64,000 bases of DNA from Leptidea sinapis (Eukaryota; Arthropoda; Insecta; Lepidoptera; Pieridae). Within the stretch, counting starts at the first letter, position 1; every line of letters begins with the position of its first letter. The position numbers and the translations under genes were made by a program. Below are positions 1 to 11,400 of the stretch, piece by piece. The DNA lies in assembly GCF_905404315.1 (NCBI RefSeq), contig NC_066287.1, positions 12,586,001-12,650,000 of the forward strand. Direction: 5' to 3'. The notes under the pieces are model-generated. The model saw only the letters and a program-made list of their open reading frames with translations. It searched no databases and had not been told where the DNA came from.

Positions 1-629
1 ACATACAAAATGTATGAGAAAATTAATATTGCCTATAATAATATTTAATCGTGATTTTTTTCGATACTTTAACTTATTATCCTATCATCATAAAAATTGG
101 TCAGTCGTTCTTGAGTTATAGATGGTGTAACTAACACGACTTTGTTTTATATTGATTGAAATAGTAATGTTTTTGCTAGATGTGTAAATTTAATTTAAAA
201 AAATTCTCTAAAAAACGGAATATAGGCTAAATATATCAGATATTTTCAAAATTTGTTTAAGTGACATTCCTCCTAGAATCTTTTGAGAGTTTTATTATAC
301 TTTCAGTCGTTTATCAAAGCAGTGAAGTTCAAAATGTTGGGGCTGGATTGAATTTTAAATATTTAACAGCGCTCTACAGTAAGGTCGCGTTGCGAATAAA
401 ATAGAGAGAGATTTATTAAACAACTTAAAATAATCAATAGTATCAGTTTAACAAAACAATACATAATCTGCATTTATATGGAGAGCGGTTTTTTTTCCTT
501 CGGTTACATTGTGAATACTACTGAATCAGTCTTTATAATATACCATTAGATTCAGCTTGTTTCAGAAAAGATTTAAGTATTGGTTTGTGATTACCTATCC
601 GGAACCTATATTTTTTTCCTAAAAAATCC
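1..629. other. AT-rich non-coding DNA
   Basis: No open frame of note, no splice-flanked exon and no recognisable repeat. It is probably intron of the minus-strand PP2A B'' gene whose exon lies at 3138-3335, because the next downstream exon of that gene was not found anywhere between here and the exon. Confidence 0.4.
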
Positions 630-829
630 TATTATTAATATTATAAATGTGAAAATTTGTATGTCTGGATGGATTTGTACTTCTTTAACGCAAAAACTAC
701 TGAATGGATTTTGATGAAACTTTACAATAATATAGCTTACACACCAGAATAACAGATAGGCTATTATTTATAAAACTATCGCGTGAATTATACTTTATAT
801 GGCAAAACAACGTTTGCCGGGTCAGCTAG
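630..829 (+). mobile_element. Helitron-like fragment, 3' end
   Basis: The stretch ends in GTTTGCCGGGTCAGCTAG followed by T, the CTAG-then-T ending expected of Helitron transposons and very common in lepidopteran genomes. Only the 3' portion is present and there is no coding capacity. The end motif is read directly; the family name is from general knowledge. Confidence 0.6.
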
Positions 830-1089
830 TACTTAATTATTCGAAATATAAATAATTCAGTCAGTGACCTTTCATTATATATGACAAATCATGCAATGCC
901 CGCTCATTAATTTAAATATTTTTTTTTTCATAAATAAAAGTATCTAGCCACAAACAATAACAATACAGCTCCACTATGAAAGTAATCTACTTCTTGACTA
1001 AGCGATACTACTTACCATACATCATACAAATTTTATGTTTTTTTAAATAACGCCTCATTCTGATCTTCTAATATAATATATTGTTACAA

Positions 1090-2060
1090 TAATAAAATAT
1101 TAAAATGTATGAATTTATAACACAACGAGGAAGTTGTATAAGCACTTGCGAAAATTTTAGGTCTTAGCATATGAATGCGGTGGATGGGCGTCAATAAAAT
1201 GTTGGGAGGCGATTTGGACTGCCCCATCGGAGTTGAATTTTTTCCCTTGCAAGAAGTTATCCAAATTTCGAAAATAACGGTAGTCCGTGGGAGCAAGGTC
1301 TGGCCAAGACGGAAGGTGACGAATGGTTTCTAATGGCAGTTACTGTAGTGTTAAAACGGCTTCTCGTGCTGTATGAGGTCTGGCGTTATCATGGAACAAT
1401 CATGGTGAAGATCTATTCATGAGTCGGGGTTAGTTTTGCTATCATTGTTCGGAGTTCGGCACAGTAGACATCTGTCGTTATAGTTTGACCAGACCAGAGA
1501 AAGTTATAGTGAATAACACCATGCTGAGACCGCCCAACAGTTACCATTACCTTTGTATTAATAAGCTTTGCTTTAGAATACTGTTGCGTCGTTTGACCTG
1601 GGGTCAGCCATTGCATTTTTCGCTCATGATTTTCGTAAAGACTCCACTTTTCATCGCATGTCACGATTTAATCCAATATTCCTTCATTTCTGTATCGATT
1701 CAACAAGGCAACACAAGTGTCAACATGCGTTTCATCCTGCAGATTAGTCAACTCACGAGGCACCCATTTATATTTTTATTTTATTGATTTGACGCAAATG
1801 AATTGTTGGTATGGTAAAGTTAAATCATGTCGTTAATTCCTGGGTAATTTGGCTCGGATCGGCTTCCACCGTCTCTTTCAGTTCATTGTTATTCACCTGT
1901 GTGGGCGGGCTTCCACGTGGTTCGTTCTTCAAATTATCAAAGTTTTCATCACGAAAGCGTTTAAGCCAAAATCGCACGGATTGTTAATTAGCAGTTTCTG
2001 CCGCGTTAGTTCCGCATCGGAACTCTATCTTTCTTGTCTATGCTGAATAATAAAAACAAC
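1090..2060 (-). pseudogene. Degenerate mariner transposase
   Basis: Read on the minus strand, pieces of a mariner-family transposase occur in order: an N-terminal helix-turn-helix-like part (about 2040-1850), the block CDEKW with LYENH and QWLTPGQ (about 1662-1600), the block HDNARPH (about 1396-1375) and the block WPDLAPTDYRYF (about 1310-1270). These hold the three catalytic aspartates of the mariner DDD triad. The pieces lie in different frames and are split by stops. A stop codon lies between the second and third aspartates, and their spacing looks shorter than the usual 34 residues. No terminal inverted repeats were located. The copy is dead. The family assignment is firm; the exact ends are not. 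Confidence 0.75.
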
Positions 2061-2324
2061 TGAAAGTCGATAATCGAATGTTGCACATTTTTTAAAAGAA
2101 GAACTACATAGCTAACATGTGAAAAAAGATTCACTCAAAAAACCCAAACCATGAAGGTTCTATTACATTAAAACGGCAATTTCATACTTTAACCCTATTG
2201 TTAAAATTTTAAGTATCTCAGCTGGATTCCTTAATAGATAACAGGATATTAGCTTGTATTATGTCGACGCCTTTGATTGTCTATGTTAATTTATAATTAC
2301 ATATATTTCAGTATTTGTATAACA

Positions 2325-2500
2325 GTAAAGCTCTATTTTGAGCAATTCACGCACACTAACACGAAGTGTCATACAAATTGCGAGTGTATGACGTAGCTTG
2401 TCACGCACACTAAAGTAATAAATTTTCATCGGTAGTCTACTGTCTAGTAGCAAGAGGCTCTATCTAGTCGGATACATTATTTAAGTAGCTCAGCATATCT
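2325..2500. repeat. Dispersed MITE-like repeat (family R1)
   Basis: Contains the core CACGCACACTAACACGAAGTGTC, then GCGAGTGTATGACGTAGCTTGTCACGCACACTAAAGTAATAA and GCAAGAGGCTCT. The same core recurs near 15.94-16.33, 16.67-17.06, 30.82-30.96, 50.12-50.35 and 55.01-55.21 kb in either orientation, so it is a dispersed short non-coding element. Its ends are approximate. Confidence 0.6.
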
Positions 2501-2945
2501 ACCTATCGACATGAAGTTTAATGTTATTCTTAATAATAATATAACAATAATTTGTTATATTTTAAAAGTGATAACCCACTTCTAGTATAAATACACAAAT
2601 AAAATTATGTTTTCAAATTTTATTTTAAAAATACCAATAAATTGCGCTCTATCATCAATCTCATAAGTTTTACATTTTTTTAATATTTAATAATGTTTTG
2701 GTGGATTTAAGCAGTTTTACTCACAATATCTTTGAAAGTTCAGAAATCATATCACCAACCATCATATAAACACGATTTGAATATTTATTGTTTTTGAATA
2801 TTATTTTATTAGTCAATTAATTTAATTTACTCCATACGTCTCATAGATTTACAATTGTATCTGAAAAGTAGCCCTGCAACCAGATACCTTTTTACATAGT
2901 TATTTTTTAGGAAAAAAAATTAAATTTTTTATGACTGACTGTCTA
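2501..2945. other. AT-rich non-coding DNA
   Basis: No gene, exon or recognised repeat seen. Confidence 0.4.
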
Positions 2946-3068
2946 TAAGGGACGAAACGAGGAGGATGTTCAGGTAATGGTAATTGATACGCCCTGCCAA
3001 TTACAATGCAGTGCTGCTCAGCATAATCTAGCCGGTATCCTGTGCAAACTAGCTTCCCACTGGTAAAT
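2946..3068 (+). repeat. Short dispersed repeat, internally deleted copy (family R2)
   Basis: Begins AAGGGACGA and includes TGATACGCCCTGCCAATTACAATGCAGTGC, then jumps directly to AATCTAGCCGGTATCCTGTG. A longer copy at about 8626-8912 has some 170 extra bases at that junction, so this copy is internally deleted. Further pieces occur near 12.84-12.96, 19.67-19.81 and 40.50-40.62 kb. Confidence 0.6.
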
Positions 3069-3137
3069 TTCTGCTATAACTCTCTCACATGCGAAATAAT
3101 TGAAAATTGTAATATTATAGTTATTCATCGTTCTCAC

Positions 3138-3335
3138 CTGACTATTAGGAAATGTGGCGAAGGCTGACTGGACTTTGTGTAACGCGTGGTCCTGCTGATG
3201 AGCTGGCGGTGGTCTTCCCTTGGGGAAGTAGAACCTGGGAATGACTCTGGACGGACCGGCTGCTCGGACTGATCGCTGCAGCGTGGTGTGGGGAGGCGCC
3301 GATGAGGGCTTGGGAGGAGTTGTCGCTGCATAGTT
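3138..3335 (-). CDS. Internal exon of PP2A regulatory subunit B'' (PPP2R3 family)
   Basis: On the minus strand a 198-base open segment is flanked by a textbook acceptor (TTTTTTCTTCCAG before AACTATGCAGCG) and donor (AATAGTCAG then GTGAGA). It is phase 0 at both ends and encodes 66 residues. The first half is Pro/Ser/Thr-rich. The second contains SRVIPRFYFPKGRP, then ALHKVQSAFATFPNSQ. This matches the conserved stretch just before the catalytic-subunit-binding core of the B'' family (vertebrate PPP2R3A/B, fly CG4733), regulatory subunits that direct protein phosphatase 2A to its substrates and bind calcium through EF hands. The next exon, expected to encode the CGCPLYW region, was not found at lower coordinates and is presumably outside the window. 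Upstream exons were also not found. An overlapping ATG frame over the same bases is a shadow. This is the only clearly conserved housekeeping coding sequence in the window. Confidence 0.82.
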
Positions 3336-3409
3336 CTGGAAGAAAAAAGTAATTCTAAAATTTCTAAATTAAAATAAAATTTTTGCGGTTTTCAAGGAAG
3401 TTCGTACTG

Positions 3410-3532
3410 TGTCTGCTCCTGTGATTCCTGTGGAATTGCAAGAGAATGTGGGTGTCGGTGATCACTTAACATCAGGTTCACCTGATCAAGCCGAGCAAGC
3501 GCTCGCTTGTCTTCCTCATCCATAAAAAAATC
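3410..3532 (-). repeat. LINE 3'-end fragment (family L1)
   Basis: Contains TGTGATTCCTGTGGAATTGCAAGAGA, then GGTGATCACTTAACATCAGG and a CTTGTCTTCCTCATCCATAAAAA end. Related copies lie near 21.04-21.31, 21.44-21.74, 37.34-37.47 and 57.04-57.17 kb. The 21.5-21.76 kb copy still encodes a C-terminal protein piece typical of lepidopteran non-LTR retrotransposons, which identifies the family. Confidence 0.6.
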
Positions 3533-3877
3533 ATTCATGTCTTAATGTCCTATGGTATATTGTTATGGGGAAGTGCAGCCGATATTAATACCATCTTTGT
3601 GCTGCAGAACAGACCTATTAGCTATTTATAACTTACGCTCTAAAAATTATTTAGAGCAATATCTAAAGATACAAACATTTTAACTGTTGCATGTCAGTAT
3701 ATTCTTGATAATGTGATTATCACAGGCAACTGTTGGAAACTGTGGTAATAATATTAACACCAACAAACAAACATAAACTTGTTATGCTTACAACTCGGTT
3801 AAGTATTTTAAAGTTGGCCGATGAATATGTATATTATGCTTTTACAAAATGATCACAGAAAAAAATTTTTAGCAAAA
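3533..3877. other. AT-rich non-coding DNA
   Basis: No gene or recognised repeat seen. Confidence 0.4.
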
Positions 3878-4736
3878 AAACAACCGCCTTCAAAAACACT
3901 ATAACAAAACAATAGATATAATGTGCACTAAAAAGTATAAAAATAATTGCGTATTTTTATACAATCTTATTAATTTATCTAATTTTAGTTACGATTATTG
4001 TTATTTTTGGAATCGGAGTTCTGCCGCCGCAACCCGCTCTCGCCTCTCGCCTCCTCACGACTCAAGCACATCTAACCTATAACTATGTATGTAGTAACAA
4101 ACCTATCTAGCATGACACCGACTCCAAAATTACAATAATCGTAACTAGAATAAGATTAATTAATTAGATTGTATAAAAATACGCAATTAATTTGATACTT
4201 TTTAGTGCACATTATATCTATTGTTTTGGGATAGTGTTTTTGAAGGCGGTTGTTTTTTTGTTAATTTATTTTTATGTTATGATTTTTAGTGAATTTTAAG
4301 TACACTAACTAACAATTTGTCTAAATATGTGTAAATATACTAAATTTTTCAATGCAGCAATGAACGTAAGTACTTTTCAATTTGATTACACACAGTGTTC
4401 CGTTACTTTGTCATGGATTCCGTAATCAGAACCTAACCAAACTCTCACCAAACTATCTTTGAAGTATATTGAGTTATTCGTAAATTTATCATCCACCTTG
4501 CTATACGTATGTATAGCAAAATTTAAGACTTTTATGGTTTTCTCATGGATTCCATTGTCAGATCTGGACCAAATTACAATGGGACCACTCGAGAAGCACC
4601 AGCTTTCAAATAAAAAAAGAATTATCAAAAAATAAAAACAAATAAAATCGGTTCACCCAGTCGAAAGATTTGAGGTAACAAACATAAAAAAAAATATCGA
4701 CGAATTGAGTACCTCCTCCTTTTTTAAGTCGGTTAA
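3878..4736. mobile_element. Non-autonomous inverted-repeat transposon with internal hairpin
   Basis: The left end reads AACCGCCTTCAAAAACACTA and the right end TTTTTTAAGTCGGTT, which are inverted counterparts. Inside, a long palindrome has arms of about 140 bases at 3878-4022 and 4115-4258. For example, ATAGATATAATGTGCACTAA pairs with TTAGTGCACATTATATCTAT. A GC-rich spacer with CCGCTCTCGCCTC separates the arms. There is no transposase. Partial copies occur near 24.02-24.28, 45.18-45.56 and 57.99-58.23 kb. Confidence 0.65.
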
Positions 4737-4796
4737 AAATACAAAACAAATGTATCAAGAAATTCGAATGAATTGTTAAAAAACATCAAGTAAATG

Positions 4797-5016
4797 ACAT
4801 TCTTAATAATACTACAGATCGGGAATGCACCAAACGCCCTCAAGGTTATTCAATAACATTCTGCACTAAATTAAATTGTGACGATATTTATATTTTATCA
4901 AAAGAAAAAGAAGAAGAAGCCCGCTGAGTATCTTGCGCCGGTTCTTCTCAGGTCTGAGTCATAAATTTTCGAATGGGTGGTAAGGTTTAAAAGTAAGTTA
5001 TTTTATATCCTATTTT
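4797..5016 (+). repeat. Dispersed ~215-bp repeat (family R3)
   Basis: Holds CATTCTTAATAATACTACAGATCGGGAATG, then AGCCCGCTGAGT and GTTCTTCTCAGGTCTGAG, then GAATGGGTGGTAAG. Copies occur at 14.17-14.41 (minus), 15.34-15.48 and 25.83-26.04 kb. It is non-coding and the class is unknown. Confidence 0.6.
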
Positions 5017-6825
5017 AATAAACGACAAACAAATCTTGGCAGTATTGCGCCAGTGTAGCCGCAGCATAAGATGTTAAAACTATTTTCAAAACAAAGCTCT
5101 CGTACTAGATCTTGAATATAGATTTCACTCCACACTATACTAGAGGGTAATTTAAAGACTAGCTTTGTATGGTGTTGGCGGCTGTGTAAAAAAAAAATTG
5201 TGTTATCCTGATTGTGATAATATCATAGGTAAAAATGTTGATATGTGAAAATTTCTCAATGTGAGTAGATTTAGTTTATATATTACGTACTAAATTTATC
5301 TGAGTAGTGTTATTATTATTGAATATGAAATTAATTGAAACAAATTATGAAGACATGAATTTATTTTATTTTATATATTTATTATTTATTATAATTAAAT
5401 ACATTGTTCTTCATGCCTAATATAAATTTACAGTCTCAGTCTCAAAAACAGAAACAAAGAGGCACCTTTAAATTAAATTCCTCTGGATGGCTCACTAGAA
5501 AACCCTGTGCAGAGCCAACCAGTGATTACCGTCTGCTATGTAATTTTATTTAATGTTAATAATTACAGAAATAGAACTAAGACTGACACTTAAACAATTT
5601 ACATGCATAAACTTCATTGCGTTAAATAGCGTCGAAAAAACGCCGCGCACACGCGTCGTAATAAATTCACTGTAATCTCTTATTCACAAACGCCACATAC
5701 CAAAAGCGTAAAATTAATTATAAAAGTAGCAAATATTTAAATGAAAACGTATACTTGAGTAAGTAATGTGTGCTTCTACTTAATTGAAAGGTTAGATAGC
5801 GCAAGATTTAAACAAGACATTAGCAAGCTTAATGACAATATCTGATGCGATTTCCGTTCAAATATCAAGCGAAGGTTCATGGAAGTATGTGGGTGGGGTC
5901 GTGGGAGAACCCAACAAGGGTAATAGTATTACATTATTTGAATGAGCGGAGTTTTGATCTGATAGAACTATTAAACTTACACACAAACATAAGCACCTAA
6001 ACCAAACTGAAATAGATGCATCGGTGCTAAGACATTTTTAACGATAATTATGAATAAATGTAATTACTTACTTCTCAAAAAATACAGAAAATTACAATAT
6101 GTATATAACAGTTGGTACATATTATATTTTATGTTTTACTATACTATAGACTATACTAGACGATCAATTCTAAGAAATAGTTTTTATTTATTAAATTCTT
6201 AAATCCGTTGAGCGTCTGAGCTTTTCTTATATACAAACAGGTAGAGTATTCCAGTCTTAACCAACCTCACGTCTTAACCAACAATTGATTATTATTCATT
6301 GAAGGTTCTTCTTAGAAAATATATTAATAATAGAGCTTTACAAAGGACTAAAAGAAAAATAAATGATATCACAGTTTTCGAGAAAGGTTTAATTCACGTC
6401 TATCAACGTTATCATTAGAGGCGAGCCCACTTCGTCTGAGCGCGGCACACTTCAAACCTTGACCTGATAACTTTCCGCACGAGTTTATATTTACTTTTAA
6501 CCTATGACGTGTATCACCTCGTCTTATAAGCTATTATACGTTTCTTTATAATATACTATCTGACACTGTTCTGTCAATAGCAAAAATTTTATAAGTATTA
6601 GGGAATAATGTAGTCTGAAGCCATTGGAAATGTGTAATCAAAGTTAAAAAATTAAAAATGAAACAAAAAGGTGTTTCTAACTGATTTCATAAATTCTATA
6701 GGTAATATAGTAATAATTTGATAAGGATTCATATCGTATTTGTGTAAACAACTTTTACATTACCACTTTATAACTGGCATTTTTTTTTAAGTTTAAAAAT
6801 GGATATAGTATATTATCCTTAAGAG
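5017..6825. other. Non-coding DNA
   Basis: Mostly AT-rich with a few GC-richer patches (5461-5530, 5860-5935 and 6415-6480). No splice-flanked open frame or recognisable protein was seen. Probably intronic or intergenic. Confidence 0.35.
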
Positions 6826-8491
6826 CCATCGCACACTTTTCTGTGGACCAACTCCAACGAATATAGTTAATTTATACAAATTTGTTTCCAAAAACTTAAC
6901 AAATTTTATACTAAAACATCGTCCCGTTTCTATTTTATGCGAAGTAGCAAAGGTTTTTGAACGACTTGTTCATAATGAACTTTATCCTGTTGTCCATAGT
7001 ACAATTTTAGAGGAGCAACATGGTTTTGTTAAAAAGCGATCTACTATTACCAACCTAATTAATTTCACTTCTCTTCTATTTAATAATATGGACAATAACG
7101 TTCAAACAGATGTGATTTATACTGATTTTATGAAGGCATTTGACAAGGTGGACCATGAAATTTTGTTAGGTAAAATTGCTTTTAATGGTATACGTGGTAA
7201 TTTGTTACGCTGGTTTTCTTCTTATATTACAAAAAGAACTCAAAAAGTAGTTATTAATGGATTTAGGTCTGAAAGTATAGATGTCACTTCTGGCGTACCT
7301 CAGGGCTCCATACTTGGACCTCTCCTGTTTATTATTTATATTAATGACATAAAGCAGTGTTTTGGTAATTGTAAATTTTTACTATATGCTGATGATCTAA
7401 AAATATTCAAGTCAATTACAAACCTCAACGATTGTGAGTTAATCCAACAGGACCTAAATAGATTATCTGATTATTGCAGAAATAATAAATTAACATTAAG
7501 CATTATTAATTATAATTATTCTCTTTGTAATGTTACATTCAGTAAAGTTTTATCTGTTAGGGACCTAGGAGTTATCTTGGATAATAAATTACACTTAAAT
7601 CTTCATATTGACAAAATTGTTAACACTGCTTTCAAAATGTTTGGATTTATCATGAGAACATGCATTGACTTTAAGAAGCCCTATACTTTTTTACATTTAG
7701 ATAGAAAATGTCCAACGTAAATTCTTAAGATCCATGAGTTACAGATGCTATGGCAATTACAATATGTCGTACGCAGATTGGATAGATAAGTATAAATTAC
7801 TATCCCTTCAATCAAGGCGCAAACTTCTTCAATGTATGTTTCTGCACGGCATTATACATACCAAATTTGATTGTACAGAATTGACCAACAAATTAAATTA
7901 TGTTATTCCTAGAACAGCCCATATCCGAGGACTGTGTAATCGGAAACTTTTTGCAACTGGTAAATTTCGTACTAATGCAGGAATAAGATCACTTCTGCAT
8001 CAATTAGTTGACAATTACAACAAAGAATTCATTAGTTTTGACATTTTCCATTTATCCGAGAGCCAGTTCAAGTGCCAAATTAAAAAAATACTGGATAATA
8101 TTTGATTTATTTACATACATTCTTTTAAATACCTACTGAACATCATAAGTACTTTAGGTTAATATCATTGTATATATAGTCATAATTTAGTGTAGATTTG
8201 TGTAGATAATTATTTCTTTTGTTTTCCTTTTTGTGTTTATTAATTGTTTGATTTTTATAAATTTAATTTACTCCAACTAGCCATAATATTTAGAACATTG
8301 TTTATTTCTCTTTAGTTTCAATTAGTATTGTATAAACATTTCTTTTTGTACCTAACATTGAATACCTCAAAATTTTTCATAGTAAGATGTGGATAGCGTA
8401 TCTGACTACAATTTTATTAGACTTAATTGTTATTTCTTTATGTATCTACTTTGTAAGTTGTAGTTGTTTGCTTTTCCTAATAAAAAAAAAA
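6826..8491 (+). mobile_element. 5'-truncated non-LTR retrotransposon with reverse transcriptase
   Basis: From about 6920 an open frame encodes the palm of a reverse transcriptase: HRPVSIL, then EEQHGFVKKRS, DFMKAFDKVDH, SGVPQGSILGPLLF and the catalytic YADDLKIF near 7387-7410, ending at 7720. The C-terminal part continues in another frame (7700-8105) from QRKFLRSMSYR through LQSRRKLLQ, so there is at least one frameshift. A long AT-rich 3' UTR ends in ten A at 8482-8491. The endonuclease region is missing, so the copy is 5'-truncated. The motifs fit a jockey-like clade. ATCCTTAAGAG before and ATCCTCGAGAA after could be a decayed target duplication. Not functional. Confidence 0.8.
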
Positions 8492-8533
8492 TCCTCGAGA
8501 ATAAGCAGCAATGTATAACATTACTTATATTGA

Positions 8534-8970
8534 AAAGAGCCCGATTTGGACAGTGACAGTTGACACACGACTAACGAGAAAAATTTGCTTATATTGTCTT
8601 TACAATTCAAATCATTGACAATAAGGGACGATACATTCAGCTGATGGTAACTGATACGCCCTACCCATTACAATGCAGTGCCGCTCAGGATTCTTGAAAA
8701 CCCGAAAATTCTGAGCGGCACTACAACTGCGCTCATCACCTTCTGACATAAGATGTTAAGTTTCATTTGCCCAGTAATTTCACTAGCTACGGTACCTTTC
8801 AGACCGAAAGACAGTAATGCTTACACATTACTGCTTTACGGCAGAAATAGGCACCTCTGTGGTACCCATAATCTAGCCGGCATCCTGTGTAAAGGAGCCT
8901 CCCATTGGTAAAAAGCATACTTTAGCCGTTCTGTTATCAGACTGCCTTATTATGTCCTTATATGAGTTTA
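8534..8970. repeat. Nested repeats: R2 copy inserted into an R4 repeat
   Basis: The outer repeat runs TTGACACACGACTAACGAGAAA to about 8610, then resumes at about 8913 with AAGCATACTTTAGCCGTTCTGTTATCAGACTGC. An uninterrupted relative stands at 24.54-24.65 kb. Between the halves lies the longest R2 copy in the window (about 8626-8912). It begins CAATAAGGGACGA, contains TGAGCGGCACTACAACTGCG and ends TCCCATTGGTAAA. The nested order shows that R2 arrived second. Confidence 0.55.
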
Positions 8971-10198
8971 GAACTTCATTTCATATATTCTATGATCTTC
9001 ACACACGAGTCTTATCTCACACACAACTGGTACACCAGGACGGGTTCTTGATCTCTTCGATTGTTTTTTGCTAAAATTGGACACGCAGAGTATAAACTAG
9101 AAAATGAGATATTATATTGTTATGGACCATGTTTCAAAGTCAACATATACGAAGTTACCAACATATTATCTCCTCATAATATATCTTAATCTCTGTCGAG
9201 TTTTATCCATTCACTCCATTTTCGCAATCAAAACGAAAAAGTTTATTTTGGAACAAAAGCTCTGCAGATAAGTAAATTTAAGCATTGAAAGGGTTTTCGT
9301 TATCACGAACTCAATTTGAGTCCAGATAAATGTTTAATTTTCAATTAATCCATTGAAAGCTGTAAAGCCGAAATTAATTACTCTGATCTAGCACTTAACT
9401 TCGTTCTCATATATTTATCGAGATAAGTTTTTATTTATATTTAAGGCTCGTGGGTATAATGAATGTGTTTTCAATCTGTTGCGTGAATTTAATGATACAA
9501 CTGAGAAACAGGAATGTGTCAAGTATATATTCATATTGAATAATTAATTCTCATAATTAATACTTAACATTTGCAAATATTATTTTTACAATCGAATTAA
9601 AAAAGTACTTTTCAAGTTGTGTGTATGGGCGCAAACTGCCACCTACCGGCAATAGTTCGCAACTATTAATATTTATGTTTTAGTTTATCATTAAAATGAA
9701 TATAATTGTTATAGATTTATCTGAAGTATATAGGATTTAATAACAAATAGCTATTTGTAAACATAAAACCGTTATTTATTAAGGTTTGATATTTAATAGA
9801 CACTGTTTTGACTGTTTGAATGTTTTGAAGATGTTTCATGGTTCATTTATTTTTAAAATACTTAATTTACTGTGTAAATGTTTAAATTAATTTCTTTTAG
9901 AATTAATATCATTATTCTGTATCAAACCTTATTATTTTATGCAATAAGTCTTTCTTAATTGCATTTCGAATCTTGCTTGCAGCGCCATCTTCTTACTTAC
10001 TAATGTATATACAAATTTAATGAACAAACCATATATTATAAATCATTTGAAGTTATATAAATTCACTAAAACATTTATTATAAATATTAAGCTGTATTTA
10101 GGAATTATTATACAATACCAAATTTTATTTGTTTGTTTTAAAAGAAGTTGTATCTACTTTTATCTATTGTAAGGTAGCTATAAAAGCGGTTGTTTTAT
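8971..10198. other. AT-rich non-coding DNA
   Basis: No gene or recognised repeat seen. Confidence 0.4.
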
Positions 10199-10210
10199 GT
10201 AAAGACTGTT

Positions 10211-10477
10211 ATCCCAGCGGAAACTCCATAGGGAGTGCCGCTTGCGCCTCTCTCTCCCCATGAGAAGGTCGCCTTCGATGTAGGCTTAGAGGGCACCTGC
10301 CCAAAGCCAACTGCAGGTGGTGTTTAGTGGGTAGGCACCTAGGTTTTCACGTGAGTCCCACATAACCAACGCAGACTAAGGCTGCGTTGGTATGCATGAG
10401 CATTCACCACCTCCCTCCCGTCGTTATCCCGGAGGGTAGCCCATTCCCTTGCTTGGGCGCAAAAAAAAAAAAAAAAA
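10211..10477 (+). mobile_element. Recent poly-A retro-insertion with 12-bp target duplication
   Basis: A 267-base GC-rich block ends in 17 A and is bracketed by the perfect direct repeat GTAAAGACTGTT (10199-10210 and 10478-10489). This is the signature of LINE-driven insertion. A stem formed by ACCAACGCAG and CTGCGTTGGT lies near its 3' end (about 10369-10392). There is no open frame, so it is a SINE or a severely truncated LINE 3' end. The uninterrupted A-tail and perfect duplication mark it as young. Confidence 0.85.
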
Positions 10478-10489
10478 GTAAAGACTGTT

Positions 10490-11214
10490 CAGTTCAAGTT
10501 CAATTCTATGCTAGTAATTGTGAGTGATCAAACTAAGAAATTATTAGTGTGTTATTTCACCGTGATGCACCATGATCGAGATCACCGTGGCTTAACGCCG
10601 ACATGTGCTTACTTACCCCATAATTTTATCGTTGTTTATATAATTTTAAGCTGACTGCAGTATTCCCAATCCAATACGATTTAAGGTCCCTTAAGCCACA
10701 ATATATTAATAGAACAGTACTTAAACTTCATTCTAGAGCGACCTAATTGACGCACGCACACATACACACGATTAACACGGCCGGTAAGCAATCTTGGGAA
10801 GATAAAACAATTGAGTGTCACGGCGTACGCCGCCGAGAGTGGTCGCTGTCCGAGTTGATAAAAAAGAAAGCAATAACAGACCGTCCTGATTTTTTTAAAT
10901 TGATTATTTTTCTTTTCATAATTGTTCTAATTCTGTTATCAACAAATATAATAATTTCTTTTAAAACGATATTACAAATATTGTGAAGTAATCTATCTGA
11001 TAAAATACCACGCACGACTTACGACCCACTAGTATCAAATGAAAATATTATACATTTCCAGTTCGGGTTCCCATATATGGTTTGCACGCCTACTGTTCCT
11101 CGGACCATTTTAATTTGTGTCTCGTCTATATAACGAAATAAAATAAACTCGTAAATATAAACATTAATAGATTATTTTTTCAATGACGGAAAGGAGCATG
11201 ATAGGCCTCAAGAG
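10490..11214. other. Non-coding DNA
   Basis: A modestly GC-rich patch (10738-10860) has an open frame that ends in a Leu/Ile-rich run. It has no start context, splice site or recognisable domain, and I do not call it a gene. Confidence 0.3.
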
Positions 11215-11400
11215 TTTCTTGGACAGAGTACAGAAGAGCCAAATAAGGACTTAAATGAACATAAAACAACACACATCACACACATACACTCACGCCTGCT
11301 TCCTGTCGGGGTAGACAGAGACAACAGAATGACACTTGCTTCTATCCCTATGAACCGCACGCGCTTCCTCTACATCTTTTCGCCGGTTCTGGGTGCTTCG
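11215..11400. repeat. Dispersed repeat
   Basis: Contains CACACATACACTCACGCCTGCTTCCTGTCGGGGTAGACAGAGAC and then a Pro/Arg-like GC-rich stretch. The core resembles a repeat widespread in Lepidoptera. It is a single copy in this window, so the call rests on recall. Confidence 0.4.

Noticed and set aside
10747..10986. 79-codon plus-strand open frame ending in a hydrophobic run
   Set aside because: No splice sites, start context, homologue or codon bias; the hydrophobic end is what AT-rich DNA gives by chance.
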